From: Podochytrium sp. JEL0797
Lineage: Eukaryota; Chytridiomycota; Chytridiomycetes; Chytridiales; Chytriomycetaceae
Assembly (NCBI GenBank): GCA_027596195.1
Contig: JADGJG010000033.1
Location: forward strand, 1-64,000
DNA: 64,000 nt
Reading direction: 5' to 3'
Shown here: positions 10,602-21,245 of the stretch, in pieces
Numbering within the stretch: position 1 is the first letter of the stretch
Layout of the letters: each line of letters begins with the position of its first letter
Notes under the pieces: generated by a model
Told to the model about the DNA's origin: nothing
What the model saw: the letters and a program-made list of their open reading frames with translations, nothing else
Database searches by the model: none
Position numbers and translations under genes: made by a program

Positions 10602-11705
10602 TTGGAAACTCAAATGGGCCATCAAATGCCCCGCAACCACCGCAACCTCTCCCTCCAACTGCTGCAGCTCCAAAACCCGCACAAGAAAGATTCCACGCAG
10701 ATCAGGAGCGTTCCCGCCGAGGTTGTCAGTCAGATTCTGGCCCGGGTTCCCCCGAAGCATGTTTGGAAACTGAGAAGATTGTCGAGGGCGTTCCGGGCTT
10801 GTATCGAGACCGAAGCGTTTGCTCGCTTGAACCTCGGCCACTTTTTGCCCAAGTCAGACCCAACTGTGACGGATTCCATTACTCCAACGGAGTTGGACTG
10901 CTTCTACCTCCGGTCTCCGCTGACGTACCAACGCGCATTCGTCCAGAGTCAGTGGAAACACGTTCTACACGTTCGATGGTTTGCGAACAACGCGCTGGAA
11001 GGAGTCACAATTCCTGCGGCCATTCTTGATTGCAAGAAACTGGTGGATTTGTGCCTCCCTTGCTGCCATCTCGTTGGTCCGATCCCTGTTGAAATCGGAA
11101 GCGTTCTCGTCAGTCTCCAAACATTACGTTTATCCGGCAATCAACTCACCGGAGAGATTCCACAGAGTATTGCCAACCTTCAGCACTTAAAGCGGTTGTA
11201 CTTGAACGGAAATCGACTTTCTGGAGAGATTCCTCCCAAGCTGGGCGAATCGGCAAGTTTGGAACACCTCAACCTATCAGACAATGTTGAGCTTTCGGGA
11301 CCCTTGCCACCGCAACTGGGACTCCTCAAGGAGCTCCAAGGACTTTACATCTCCAAAACCAACGTGTTGGGCGTTATCCCGTTCGAGTGGGGCGACCTTG
11401 TCAAACTCAGATACCTTGTGCTCGAACACAACCCTGGCCTTTCCGGGATTATTCCTCCCACTATTGGGAACCTGTTACTTCTGAAATACTTATCCCTGCA
11501 ATCATGCAACTTGACTGGTTCTATCCCTCCCGAGCTGGGCAGACTCTCTAAGTTGGAGGGAATCTATTTGAGCAGCAACAAACTATCCGGTGCGGTGCCT
11601 GTGGAATTGAGGGGTTTGCAGAATCTGGAAGCATGTTGGTTGGAGGACAATCTCGACTTGACGTGTTCGTTCAAGTTTCGCCAGAATGTCACCTTTGAAA
11701 TTTGA
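10602..11705 (+). CDS. F-box protein with plant-type leucine-rich repeats (copy A)
   Basis: Likely a substrate-recognition subunit of an SCF-type ubiquitin ligase, by domain content. 367 residues: an F-box-like segment at about 30-80 (RSVPAEVVSQILARVPP..VWKLRRLSRAFRACIE), then about eight repeats from residue ~150, of the plant-type LxGxIPxxLGxLxxLxxLxLxxN form (NQLTGEIPQSIANLQHL, NRLSGEIPPKLGE). It ends in the tail LDLTCSFKFRQNVTFEI shared by the whole family. The coiled-coil N-terminus seen in copy D is lost by start-codon mutation and a stop (see 10407-10601). No intron, no signal peptide, no membrane helix. Target unknown. Confidence 0.85.
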   Translation: METQMGHQMPRNHRNLSLQLLQLQNPHKKDSTQIRSVPAEVVSQILARVPPKHVWKLRRLSRAFRACIETEAFARLNLGHFLPKSDPTVTDSITPTELDCFYLRSPLTYQRAFVQSQWKHVLHVRWFANNALEGVTIPAAILDCKKLVDLCLPCCHLVGPIPVEIGSVLVSLQTLRLSGNQLTGEIPQSIANLQHLKRLYLNGNRLSGEIPPKLGESASLEHLNLSDNVELSGPLPPQLGLLKELQGLYISKTNVLGVIPFEWGDLVKLRYLVLEHNPGLSGIIPPTIGNLLLLKYLSLQSCNLTGSIPPELGRLSKLEGIYLSSNKLSGAVPVELRGLQNLEACWLEDNLDLTCSFKFRQNVTFEI

Positions 11706-11794
11706 AGTTGTGGATTGAAATTGAATAAATCGAATTCCACTCTTTCACCACTCTTTCAAATAATAGCTCTCGATAAATTTCATGGAATGTCGAC

Positions 11795-11895
11795 GCATCC
11801 GTGAGGATCGGTGGAGAATCCTCACGCCAAGCCCCTTTACCGCCAAACCAAAACCTCCGGCATGGCCTCCCAACCAGCCCGCCATACTGAACCTT
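11795..11895 (+). pseudogene. 5' end relic of another F-box/LRR copy
   Basis: The stretch with GATCGGTGGAGAATCCTCA, then CCAAAACCAAAACCTCC-like sequence and ATGGCCTCCCAACCAGCC, resembles the leader and first codons of the pseudogene at 50146-50260 and the start of the one ending at 47103. Nothing of the remaining gene follows before the carrier gene. A further weak match to the leader is near 51636. Confidence 0.5.
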
Positions 11896-11983
11896 GAATA
11901 AAATGGTTGAATTTGTGATATCGCGAATGAAATCGGCAACGCGGATTTGATTTGTTCTGGCATTCCGCAAAAATCTTCATTGA

Positions 11984-13522
11984 ATGTTTTCTGGCGCAAC
12001 GCCCTCGATGTCTTCGTTCGAGGCGGTGACGGTTCCGCCACTTCCCGCTTCTTCTTCTTTGGCGGCAGAGACACCGCGGTCGCTGACGCCGTTCCAACGC
12101 CTGGTCTCAGCGGCCTGCGGGGCGACACTGGTGGCGCTTCTCGGTGCGTTTCGCTTCTCTGGTTCCGATTCGAAACACCCCCTGACTCTTTCCACACCAG
12201 TCACCCCCTTCGATGTCATCAAGACCCGCATGCAGAGTGACATTAGCCACAAGTCGAAGCCAGGATCGCTGATTTTCGATGAGACCACCCAAAAGCGGCG
12301 CACGGCCTTGGAGTGCATCAGCCAGAATATGCGACGAAGCGGGAACAAGGGAATCTCGCTTTCCGATTTGGAAGCTTCGTCTGCACTGAGGCCGTTCCGG
12401 AGTACCATGGTATAAACAACGTGTGACGTGGTCGTGTTTATTAATTTTGCCTGTACAGGACGGATTCATTCGTATTGCTCATTACGAGGGTCTCCCGGCT
12501 CTGTGGCGAGGTCTGACACCAGCATTGTGAGTGGTTCATGGTTGCGTGTTCGAAAAAATTAAAGTGCACGGTGAACCAAATCAGAGCCATGCAGGCACCT
12601 TCAACAGTCTTTTATTATCTCGGATACGAAGAGATTCGGGATCGTCTCATGCCCTTGTTTTCCGATTCGAATCAGCATTTCTATCCGCCGATTCTTGCTG
12701 GTTCTTTGGCACGCAGTGAGTTTTGGTCGAGCGAGAGAGTACCCATCAATCTCTGCGCGGAATGCATCGAAAATACGAGCGAGAAAGTGAGACGCGAATG
12801 GCATGGAAATCTGGCGATCGAGGCCTCCACGTGAACACTCGAAATATCAACTGTGAATCTCACGCGCGAAGCGTATCGAAATAAGAGCGAGCAGCCACGC
12901 ATGAACCCCTGTCCTCCGCATTCCATTCATTGACCCCGAACCCTTAAATTCAGCTGGTACAACCATCCTCATCTCTCCCCTCGAACTCATCAAAACACGC
13001 ATGCAATCCGCCTCCGGATCCTCCTCCTCCCTCCGCAACGTCCTCTCCCAACTTGGCGGAATGATGTCCACCTCCGGCGTCCTCTCCCTCTGGCGCGGCC
13101 TCGGCACAACCCTATGGCGCGACGTGCCCTTCTCAGCCACCTACTGGGTCGGCTACGAAGGCCTCAAACGCGTGTTGCAAAACAACAAATCCGTCGTGGA
13201 CATGGGCGACTTTGGAACCTCGTTCGTTGCGGGCGCGACGGCCGGCACGTTTTCAGCCATCATCACGACCCCGTTTGATGTCGCCAAGACGTTGCAGCAG
13301 GTTGTGCATCACAATGAGCCCGGGTGTGGAACCGCGCAGCCGCATCGGCAGCTTGGGATGGTGAATGTGATGCGGACGGTGGTGGTGAACGATGGATTCA
13401 AGGGGTTGTTTGTGGGGCTTGGGCCGAGGATCGCCAAGATTGCGCCAGCGTGTGCGGTCATGATTTCGTCGTATGAGCTTGGAAAGCGGTTTTTTGAGGG
13501 GAGGAATAATAAAGTGAAGTGA
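11984..13522 (+). CDS. MTM1: Mitochondrial carrier of the Mtm1/SLC25A39-SLC25A40 group
   Basis: Inner-membrane solute carrier; the animal homologues import glutathione into mitochondria and yeast Mtm1 affects manganese/iron cofactor handling. Five exons: 11984-12143, 12201-12409, 12459-12526, 12585-12715, 12954-13522; every junction keeps frame, 378 residues. Three carrier repeats are visible, with signature motifs TPFDVIKTRMQS, SPLELIKTRMQS and TPFDVAKTLQQV. Family-type motifs include LWRGLTP, LWRGLGTTLWRDVPFSATYW and GLFVGLGPRIAKIAPACAVMIS. The matrix loop after the first signature (SLIFDETTQKRRTALECISQ) has one Cys, whereas the animal homologues have a cysteine cluster there. An inner ATG at 12008 is an alternative start. 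Intron 4 is 238 nt, long for this window. Confidence 0.9.
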
Positions 13523-13604
13523 TCTGGAGTTTTTGGTCTTTGTTTCAGGGGTTTCAAGCAAAACTTCATTTATTCAACTTCCACCCGCGTATTAACCAGC
13601 AACT

Positions 13605-14687
13605 TCAAATTTGAAAGTCTACGCCTCGGCGAAATTTAAACGAACACGTCAAGTTGAGGTTGCCCTCCAAGTGGCATCTTTCTAGACTCTTCAAAGAACG
13701 CCATTTCGCAGGCACCTTGCCCGACAATTTGTTGTTGAACAGCTCAATGATCTCCAAATTCGCAAGTCCACCAAGCGTGGGAGGGATAGAACCGGTCAAG
13801 TTGCATGACGCCAGGCCTAAGAAAATAAGATGTGACAGGTTTCCAAGCGTTGGAGGAATGGTTCCGGTAACACCAGGGTTGTTATCCAGCATCAACCCTA
13901 GCAGGTTGCAAAGATCTCCCCACTCGGACGGGATCGAGCCCAACACGTTTGTATAGGAGATGTGGAGTCCGATGAGGCTCTTGAGAAGTCCCAGTTGCGG
14001 TGGCAAAGGTCCCGAAAGTTCTTGATTGAAAGACAGATCGAGGTGTTCCAAACTGCCCAACGCCCCGAGCTCGGGAGGGATCTCTCCTGAAAGTCGGTTC
14101 GAATTTAGGTGCAGCTCTTTCAAGCATCCAAGGTTGGCAATACTCTGTGGAATCCCGCCAGTGAGTTGATTTGCGCTCAAATTCAACTTTTGTAGGCTGC
14201 AGAGGTAGTTTCCGATTTCAACAGGGATCGGACCAGCGAGGTGGCAGTCTTGGAGATTCAAGTGTGCCAGTTTCGTGCAGCTGAGAATGGCCAAAGGAAT
14301 CGGGATGCTGCCAGGGAGACCATCCAGTCCAAACCAGTGCATTCGAGTAAAGTGTTTCCATTGAGATTGGACGAACGCGCATTGATACGACAGTGGAGAG
14401 TTGAGGTATATGCAGTCGAGCTCCGTTGGCGTCTCGGATTCGGTCACGGACAGGTCGGGCATGGGCACAAAGTGGGCGATATTCAAGCGAGCAAACGCCT
14501 CCGTCTCGATACAAGCCCGGAACGCCTTTGACAGTTCCCTCAGCTTCCAAACTTGCTTGGGAGGAACTCTGGCCAGGATCTGACCGACAACTTCGGCGGG
14601 AACACTCGTGATCCTCGCGGACTCTCTCTTATGCGGGGTTTGAAGCTGTAGGAGTTGGAAGGGCAGGATGCTGTGGTTGGAGGCCAT
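13605..14687 (-). CDS. F-box protein with plant-type LRRs (copy B)
   Basis: 360 residues from the ATG at 14687 (MASNHSILPFQLLQLQTPH). F-box-like segment ITSVPAEVVGQILARVPPKQVWKLRELSKAFRACIE, then plant-type repeats (NQLTGGIPQSIANLGCL, NRLSGEIPPELGALGSL, NPGVTGTIPPTLGNL), ending with LNLTCSFKFRRGVDFQI. The frame is open for another 65 codons upstream, to 14882. That part mixes a decayed family N-terminus (LSSLRSQDSRSDTAHQ) with a shifted frame of a TCERG1 3' relic, so I do not count it as original coding sequence. It is convergent with the Mtm1-like gene (82 nt apart). Intronless. Confidence 0.85.
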   Translation of the reverse strand: MASNHSILPFQLLQLQTPHKRESARITSVPAEVVGQILARVPPKQVWKLRELSKAFRACIETEAFARLNIAHFVPMPDLSVTESETPTELDCIYLNSPLSYQCAFVQSQWKHFTRMHWFGLDGLPGSIPIPLAILSCTKLAHLNLQDCHLAGPIPVEIGNYLCSLQKLNLSANQLTGGIPQSIANLGCLKELHLNSNRLSGEIPPELGALGSLEHLDLSFNQELSGPLPPQLGLLKSLIGLHISYTNVLGSIPSEWGDLCNLLGLMLDNNPGVTGTIPPTLGNLSHLIFLGLASCNLTGSIPPTLGGLANLEIIELFNNKLSGKVPAKWRSLKSLERCHLEGNLNLTCSFKFRRGVDFQI

Positions 14688-14867
14688 TTGATGGGCCGTG
14701 TCGGAGCGAGAGTCTTGTGAGCGGAGGGAGGATAGTTTCAAATTGAATTTTTCGAAATGGCACGTGCCTGGTCTTTCCAATGGAAATCGATATATACATT
14801 TTTGGAGGGATGCGATATTCTCCCTTTGGTACCACGTACTTGAGATGTAGGAGAGAAGAAGAATTTG

Positions 14868-15190
14868 ATAATTTCCGTTCAACCACTACACTGCGCGAGA
14901 ATTGAGTTCCTCGCACTACTCTTCTCGTTGCGGAACTCTTCAATCAACCCCTTCACAAAACTCCACACAATGTGTTCGGGTTCGGCAGCGAAACATACAA
15001 GCGCATTGCTCACAGCACTCTTGACATGGAACCGCAATTGAACCTATTCTCGCGCAAACACACGCCAGGTTCTTGCCTCGCAACACGTTCGCGGTCCTGC
15101 TGGAACTGCGCGAAATGTCGCGAGAGTTCGTCGGCGGAAAGATCCCAGTGCGACGTGACAGGATCGCGTCGCGGGTCATGACGTTGTCGT
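14868..15190 (-). pseudogene. Duplicated 3' fragment of the TCERG1-like gene
   Basis: The plus strand here matches 16537-17000, the last two exons of the TCERG1-like gene. Shared stretches include GATAATTTCCGTTCAACC, TCAATCAACCCCTTCACAAAACT, GCGTTGCTCACAGCACTCTTGACATGGAACCGCA-like sequence and GCGAGAGTTCGTCGGCGG. About 180 nt covering the intron and exon edges are deleted, and no frame is kept. It sits directly upstream of LRR copy B, exactly as the real gene end sits upstream of LRR copy C. Confidence 0.85.
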
Positions 15191-15290
15191 ATGACGAACT
15201 GGACGGGATATTTCAAGGGAGGAATTACTAATGAGTTTTTGTTCTTTGTTTTGGAATTATCAATCTTGGACTTGCGTTTATTCACCTGCT

Positions 15291-16391
15291 TCAAATATGA
15301 AAGTCGACATCCTCGCCAAATTCAAACGAACACGTCAAGTCGAGATTACCCGACAAATCGCATGATTCCAGATTCTCTAAATCACCCCATTCCACAGGCA
15401 CATTGCCGGACAGTTTGTTGTTGAACAACCAAATCTCCTCCAAATTTGCAAGTCCACCAAGCTCAGGAGGGATCGAACCGGTCAAGTTGCATGAGTCCAG
15501 GCGCAAGCGTCGGAGGAGGGATAGGTTTCCAAATGTCGGAGGAATCCTTCCAGAAAGGCCAGGGTTGTCGCTCAGAATCAACGTGCGCAGGGTACAAATG
15601 TCTCCCCACTCGAATGGGATTGAGCCCAACACGCTGGTTTTGCCGATCAACAGTTGCTTGAGTCCCTTGAGGAGTCCCAGTTGCAGTGGCAAAGGTCCCG
15701 AAAGCTGTCGATTGTTTGACAGATTGAGGTATTCCAAACTCGCCAACGCGCCCAACTCGGGAGGGATCTCTCCAGAAAGTCGATTTCCGTTCAGATACAA
15801 CATCTTCAAGCACTGAAGGTTTGCAAGCCTCTGTGGAATCCCGCCAGTGAGTTGATTTTCGCTCAAATTCAACGTTTGGAGGCAGCAGAGTTCGCTTCCG
15901 AGTTCAACAGGGATCGGACCAACGAGACCGCAGGCACCGAAAGACAAATCCACTAGTTTCTTGCATTCAAGAATGGCGACAGGAATTGGGACTCCAATAA
16001 CGCCGACACTCCCATTCCATTGAATAACAACCAGGTGTTTCCACTGAGTCTGGAAGAATGCGCGTTGATACGAGAGTGGAGACTTGAGGTATATGAGATC
16101 TTGGTCCGTTGGAGCAATCGATTTCGTCACGGTCAAATCGGGCTTCGGCACAAAGTGGCCGAGGTTCAAGCGAGCAAAAGCTTCGGTCTCGATGCAAGCC
16201 CGGAACACCTTCGACAACTCTCTCAGTTTCCAAGCTTGCTTCGGAGGAACCCGGGCCAGGATCCGACCGGCAACCTCTGCGGGAAGACTCGTGATCCGTG
16301 TGGAATGCTCCCTGCGAAGGTTTTCGATCGGCGGGAGTTGGGGGGTGAAGATATCCGACAAGGAGGGCTGGGTAGGTATTGGGTTGGCCAT
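15291..16391 (-). CDS. F-box protein with plant-type LRRs (copy C)
   Basis: 366 residues, intronless. The N-terminal coiled coil is replaced by a short leader (MANPIPTQPSLSDIFTPQL), then the F-box-like segment ITSLPAEVAGRILARVPPKQAWKLRELSKVFRACIE at about 32-66, then plant-type repeats (NQLTGGIPQRLANLQCL, NRLSGEIPPELGALASL, NPGLSGRIPPTFGNLSLL, CNLTGSIPPELGGLANL), and the family tail LDLTCSFEFGEDVDFHI. It lies 138 nt downstream of the TCERG1-like gene on the same strand. Function inferred only from domains. Confidence 0.85.
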   Translation of the reverse strand: MANPIPTQPSLSDIFTPQLPPIENLRREHSTRITSLPAEVAGRILARVPPKQAWKLRELSKVFRACIETEAFARLNLGHFVPKPDLTVTKSIAPTDQDLIYLKSPLSYQRAFFQTQWKHLVVIQWNGSVGVIGVPIPVAILECKKLVDLSFGACGLVGPIPVELGSELCCLQTLNLSENQLTGGIPQRLANLQCLKMLYLNGNRLSGEIPPELGALASLEYLNLSNNRQLSGPLPLQLGLLKGLKQLLIGKTSVLGSIPFEWGDICTLRTLILSDNPGLSGRIPPTFGNLSLLRRLRLDSCNLTGSIPPELGGLANLEEIWLFNNKLSGNVPVEWGDLENLESCDLSGNLDLTCSFEFGEDVDFHI

Positions 16392-16529
16392 GGGGGTTTT
16401 GGGCTTGTGACGAATTCAATCAAACTCAGAAAAAGGTGTGAGAAATATTCTGCAACCACACGGGAAATGATAGGTTTATCACAACCTGCAGTTGAATGAG
16501 ATTCGTCCGCATTTTGACTTATCAATTCT

Positions 16530-19396
16530 TTATAATTTCCGTTCAACCAAACCGCCCGCATTCCTCGCAATGATGGAATCCCTCGCGCCGCCCTTCTCGT
16601 TACGGAACTCCTCAATCAACCCCTTCACAAAACTAAACACAATGCGGTCGCGTTCGGCAGCAAAACATTCGAAATCGTTGTACCGCTTGTCCTCCTGCCA
16701 ACAGACGCGTTTCGTTAATCCCAGCACCACTCGCGAAAAATAAAGATGGTTCTTACCTTCAACACGGCTTTGATCTCATCCAACCCAATCAACCTCCACT
16801 CATCTCCTTCCTCCGCCTCCTTCAACTTCTTATCCACAGCCTGCACAAGCGCGTTGCTCACGGCACTCTTGACATGGAACCGCAAGAACCCATTCTCACG
16901 CAAACACACACCAAGCTCGTCCCTCGCTGTGCGTTCGCGGTCGTGCTGGAACTGCGCGTAATGCCGCGAGAGTTCGTCGACGGAAAGGTCCAAGCGTGAT
17001 GTGACGGGGTCGTTGAGGAGGAGTTCGCTGACTTCGAGGAATGGGGTTGTGATGGAGGTGCGGTCGGTGATGAGGGTGTGGAAGGAGGTGAGGCGGCGTT
17101 GGAAGAGGGAGGTTGTGTGGTCGGTGAAGAGTTGGGCGATTTCGTATTCGGGGAGTCGGATTTGGGTGAATCGGGGGTCCGTGGTGAGGTGGGGTCGCGC
17201 TTCTTCCCACGTTATCTTTCAGCCAGGAATTTAGTTGGCATGAAAGCACGCCCTTAAAATACGAAACACCAACCTTATGCGTCTTGATGGTATCAATCAA
17301 CAGGTTTCTGAACAAGTTGACCGACTCGCCCGTTTGCAACTTATATTGCGATCGTTTGACTTCGCGATCCAAGTCGGCCTTCTGTCTGCGCACAGATTCC
17401 TCGCGTTCACGCAAACTCTCCTGCTCTCTGCAAACATTTACAGAATGAACGCATTAAAATCTCGCACCACACGAAAACATAAAGGAAACAGCGTACTTGG
17501 CTTTTCGTTCAAGTTCCTTGCGCTCAGCCTCGTTGGACGCGCCTTCGAGAACGAGTTTCTTCAAATACTGCCGGAAGAGATCCTCGCGTTGAATCATGGT
17601 TGGAACGGCCTCATATCTCTTGTCGCGTTCAATGTCTTTTTGAACCTGAATCAAATGGAAATTGTGAGCGGCGAGATCGCGTGGACACGGGGGCAACTCC
17701 CAACTCTACCTCTCTCCAGCGCGATTCTGCAGAAATAATCTTCCCCTCCGCCAACAACGCAAAGAACCCTTCCTCGACCTTCTTCTTCTCCACCCGCTTC
17801 CGCTCCCCTTCTCCACTCTTCAACCGCGCCACAAAGTCCTTGAACAACGCCTTCCGGTCGCGATCATCGCTAACCCCAGTGAACCGCGAATCCTTCTTCC
17901 ATTTGCGTGAGAAATCATCATACGCGGATGCCAACTGCAACCTCCTCCAATCGCTCTTTCCGGGCGGGTGTGCTTCTTCGAGAAGCTCGCGGAACACTTC
18001 TTTGGGTGGTTTGGTGGTGGATGTGGCGCGTTCTTGGGCCACCTCGACACTGCGGAGTTTGCAGTACTGTTCGAAATAGTGTTTGCGGGTTTTGGGGAGT
18101 GGAATTTGGAGGAACCGCGCATCTTGGTCAAAGTTGGGGGATTCCTTTTCGAAGGTGGAGAAGGGGGAGATGTCGAGTTCGCGGAGCATGTCCTGTTGTG
18201 ACAAGGGAGGAGGGCGGGGAATTGCGGTGTTAGAATCACAGTTTTGAGGTTGATGGGATGCGGAAAGAAACGCGAAGTCGTGTGCAGTACTCTTGCACGC
18301 GACAGCGGTCCATATCGCCGCCATTCCCATTTCTCTCTCACGCACTCACCATAAACATGCTTTGCTTTTCTGCATTCGTCAATGGAGCCTCTTCACCTGT
18401 CGCGGCGGCCGAACTGGGATCCAACTTTACGCGTTTGACGTCGGAACCACGCCCGGAATCAGCAGAATGAGACGCATCCGCACCAGCACCACCGCTTCGC
18501 TTCCGATGCAGGTCTTCCTTAATTCGGCGCTCCTCGAGATCACGGTTGCGAATGAAATCAGCCATTTGCTTATCGAGGGCTTCCTGCTGGGCCGAAGAAG
18601 AACCATAGACGCGCACAACTTCCTTGTCGTCAGCGAGTTCGTCGAAATTGTCCTTGTCGTTCGAGTCGTTGTTTTGTTCGTCATGATCGGGCATCACCGC
18701 GTCGTCCTCTTCAGCGTCATACGCACCGGCCATAATTTGACCAATCAGTTCACCAATCTCGTCGGGCATTTCCCAGGTGGTTTCGCGGGTCGAGAGGTTG
18801 AGAAAGTATTCGTGGTCGAGGGAGGTGAGGATGATGGCCCATTGTGAGTTTGGGAGTTTTTTCCTAGTTCGGGTTGTGAATAGAACGCTTCAAAAGATGA
18901 GGGGGTCGGATCATTACATGGCAATAGCGCGTTCCTTTGGAGGCTCATCTGGGATGACCGCGGCGTTTTGGTCGGGTGGGAGGGGAAGGGTACTCGGGGA
19001 TGCATGTGCATGGAGGGAATCTTCGGGAAGGTCCTTTGTGGGATGGGTGGTCTCGACATTCGCGGTACTCGCGGGAATGGGATCCGCACTCGCCACAATC
19101 CCACTGGCATTCTCAGTCGCTGCGACAGCACCCGCACCACTACTCGCAACACTCTCCCACCGGCTCTCCCCCGTTGCCGCATTGTACACGTAGGGCACAC
19201 CCGCCGGCGACACGTGGTGAGTCCACAATGACTGCGCATCCAAACCAGGCGCAGGGCGAACGGGCGGAGGAGGTGGCGGGCGGCGCTTCTTGGGCGCAAC
19301 CGCGTTCGGGTCGTGGCGCTCGTGGCGGATTGGCCGCGGAGCAGTGTGGCTCTTGTCTTTGGGATTGAAGTCGATTTGGGGTGTCAGAGGGTCCAT
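16530..19396 (-). CDS. WW/FF-domain protein of the TCERG1 (CA150) / Urn1 type
   Basis: Nuclear factor coupling RNA polymerase II elongation to splicing; WW domains bind proline-rich splicing factors and FF domains bind phosphorylated partners. Seven exons on the minus strand: 19396-18918, 18863-18350, 18192-17710, 17645-17497, 17427-17274, 17215-16757, 16694-16530. All junctions keep frame; 800 residues. First WW domain around SLWTHHVSPAGVPYVYNAATGESRWE, second around SQWAIILTSLDHEYFLNLSTRETTWEMP. Then an acidic/Lys region and FF-type repeats beginning DMLRELDISPFSTFEKE, SDWRRLQLASAYDDFSRKWKKDSRF, AESRWREVQKDIERDKRYEAV and ITWEEARPHLTTDPRF. It could also be grouped with Prp40, but the second-WW and first-FF wording favours TCERG1. 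Its 3' and 5' ends recur as relics at 14868-15190 and 24225-24290. Confidence 0.85.
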
Positions 19397-19493
19397 TTGT
19401 GTTGCGTTTTTCAAGTTTGCCAAAACTTGACCAATGGCAAACTTGACCAGCAAGGCAGTTCGAAACCTTTTGCAACTGCACTCCAATAACGGA

Positions 19494-20476
19494 TGGATGC
19501 CTCGATTCTCGCCCTGCTCCAAAGCATCCAAACCCAGCTAGTCGATCTGAAGTCCAATTCTCAACCCAGCTGACAGAGTTGAAGACCTTCGCAACCCGTA
19601 CCGATGCCCGGCTTTCCCGCATCGACACGGTCCAAAGTCAAACAACCACCGAACTCTCGGCCATGAAGTCACAATTGGCATCGATCGAATCCGCCGTCCA
19701 ATCAACGACCCACTCGATCGCTGCCAACTCGCTGGTCCTCGCCAACAACGCGAAACAACTCCATCAAGTTTCAAACTCTCACCGCAAGTTCTTCACTCGC
19801 CCCCGAGAAATCTTCATCCAAATCCTGTCCTGGATCTCTCCCACGCAAGTCTTCAAGTATCGACAAGTCTCGTCTGGATTCCATGCGCTCTTGACCACAA
19901 AACACTTCGCCATCGTCAATTTGAGTCGCTTCCCACGGTCGCCTTACTTTGAGGATCAAGAGAATGATGTTCATGTTATCTCGGATCTTGAACAAGTCCT
20001 CTTTCTCGGACCTCATTCCAGGAGATTTTTGTCAAGTCGCGAATGAAAGGAGTGACAGATATGACTTGGTGGCATTCCGAGGGTGGTTGGCAAGTAATCT
20101 GAGACGGCGAACACGAGATGCCTCATTAACAAATTCCGGCTGCGATTGGCTTGTGCTGTACTCTGGTCCAGTTGGACTTGGCGCAGTGTGGTCTGCGCGG
20201 AACAATCCCCGCGCAGATAGGACTTCTGAGATCCCTCACGACACTCCGAAATCTACCTAGTGGGGGCATTCGGTGGAGCTGGGAGATTTGGCTGAGTTGC
20301 AGGAGCTCAATTTGTCGAGTAATGATCTCAGTTGCACAATTCCAACATCCATGGGCAAACTGAGGCAGTTGAATACGCTACTTCTCCGTGTCAATAACTT
20401 GTCTGGCCCTGTTCCACCGGAAGTGCTGTTTCTGGAGAATTTGGTCTGCTGTCGGGTTGATTGTACGATGGGTTGA
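19494..20476 (+). pseudogene. Broken F-box/LRR gene, second subfamily (copy P1)
   Basis: Starts with ATG and reads MDASILALLQSIQTQLVDLKSN before a deletion and frameshift near 19555; then a shifted frame gives QLASIESAVQSTTHSIAANSLVL, the F-box-like segment PREIFIQILSWISPTQVFKYRQVSSGFHALL and DLEQVLFLG. More frameshifts near 20025 and 20260 precede LRR pieces (NDLSCTIPTSMGKLRQL, NNLSGPVPPEVLFLENL). The relative at 22621 shows where bases are missing. It starts 97 nt from the divergent TCERG1-like gene; that spacer holds two CCAAT boxes. Confidence 0.85.
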
Positions 20477-20689
20477 GATGCGAATTTGATTGGCATTTTT
20501 GGCTGGATGAAGAATAATCATAACCAAAGTTATATTGAATAAACGGAAGTTGCCACTGGGCTGCGTATCTGTTCTGTTCGTGCGTTTTATAGACCAATTT
20601 TCCGAGAACTTGGGTGAATGGGTGGGAGAATTCTAGGTAAGTCTGTTTTTTGTCTATATTCGAGCCAGTTTGCCCTTTAGATTGGCCGG

Positions 20690-20850
20690 AAAAGAGATTT
20701 TATGGGCTATCATAAAGTTCGAGAATGCGCTTCAGGGTTGGTTTGTGGCGCAGATTGCCGAACGGAGACGCTGTAGCCCCTTCGAAAGGATCGAACTCGC
20801 CTGGAATTGCTGGAGCAAAGGCAACGCTAAGACTTTTTTTTTGACCTTTG
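20690..20850 (-). pseudogene. Internal fragment of the alpha/beta hydrolase gene
   Basis: On the minus strand this reads VAFAPAIPGEFDPFEGATASPFGNLRHKPTLKRILE, clearly the counterpart of VAFAPTAPGEYDPLEGSILQPFGKLRNKPTVKRLLE in the intact hydrolases at 21246 and 25586. Both ends of the gene are missing. It is more diverged than the two intact copies are from each other. Confidence 0.85.
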
Positions 20851-20894
20851 AGGGAGGACTGCCATGCCAAAACCGAATATGCCGCCATCCCATT

Positions 20895-21175
20895 TTGTGA
20901 CTTTTGGAACAGTTGGCGAAATTGGAGGTGCTCAACCTGTTTGTGAATGAACTCAACAGGAAGATTCCGAGGGAGCTGGGAAACTTGTTTGAATTGGCAG
21001 AGCTCAATCTGCCCGAGAATGGACTCAACGGTGGAATTCCAAGATCTGTGGGCAACCTGACACAGTTGCTTATTTCTCCTTCTCCATGCTAATAAGCTGT
21101 CTGGTCCTGTTCCGGAGGAAGTGCTGTTGCTGGGGAATTTGGAAATGTGCCGTGTTGATGAAACGCCGAGTTGAG
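20895..21175 (+). pseudogene. 3' fragment of a second-subfamily F-box/LRR gene
   Basis: Reads LAKLEVLNLFVNELNRKIPRELGNLFELAELNLPENGLNGGIPRSVGNLTQLL, then a frameshift near 21063 and continues as ANKLSGPVPEEVLLLGNLEMCRVDE before a stop. The F-box and N-terminus are missing. It ends about 70 nt before the hydrolase stop. Confidence 0.75.
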
Positions 21176-21245
21176 TTCTGAATTTAGTTATTTTTTGGTA
21201 GTGTTGAGAATAAACAGATGAGTTCTCATAACCGGAAGTTGTGAA

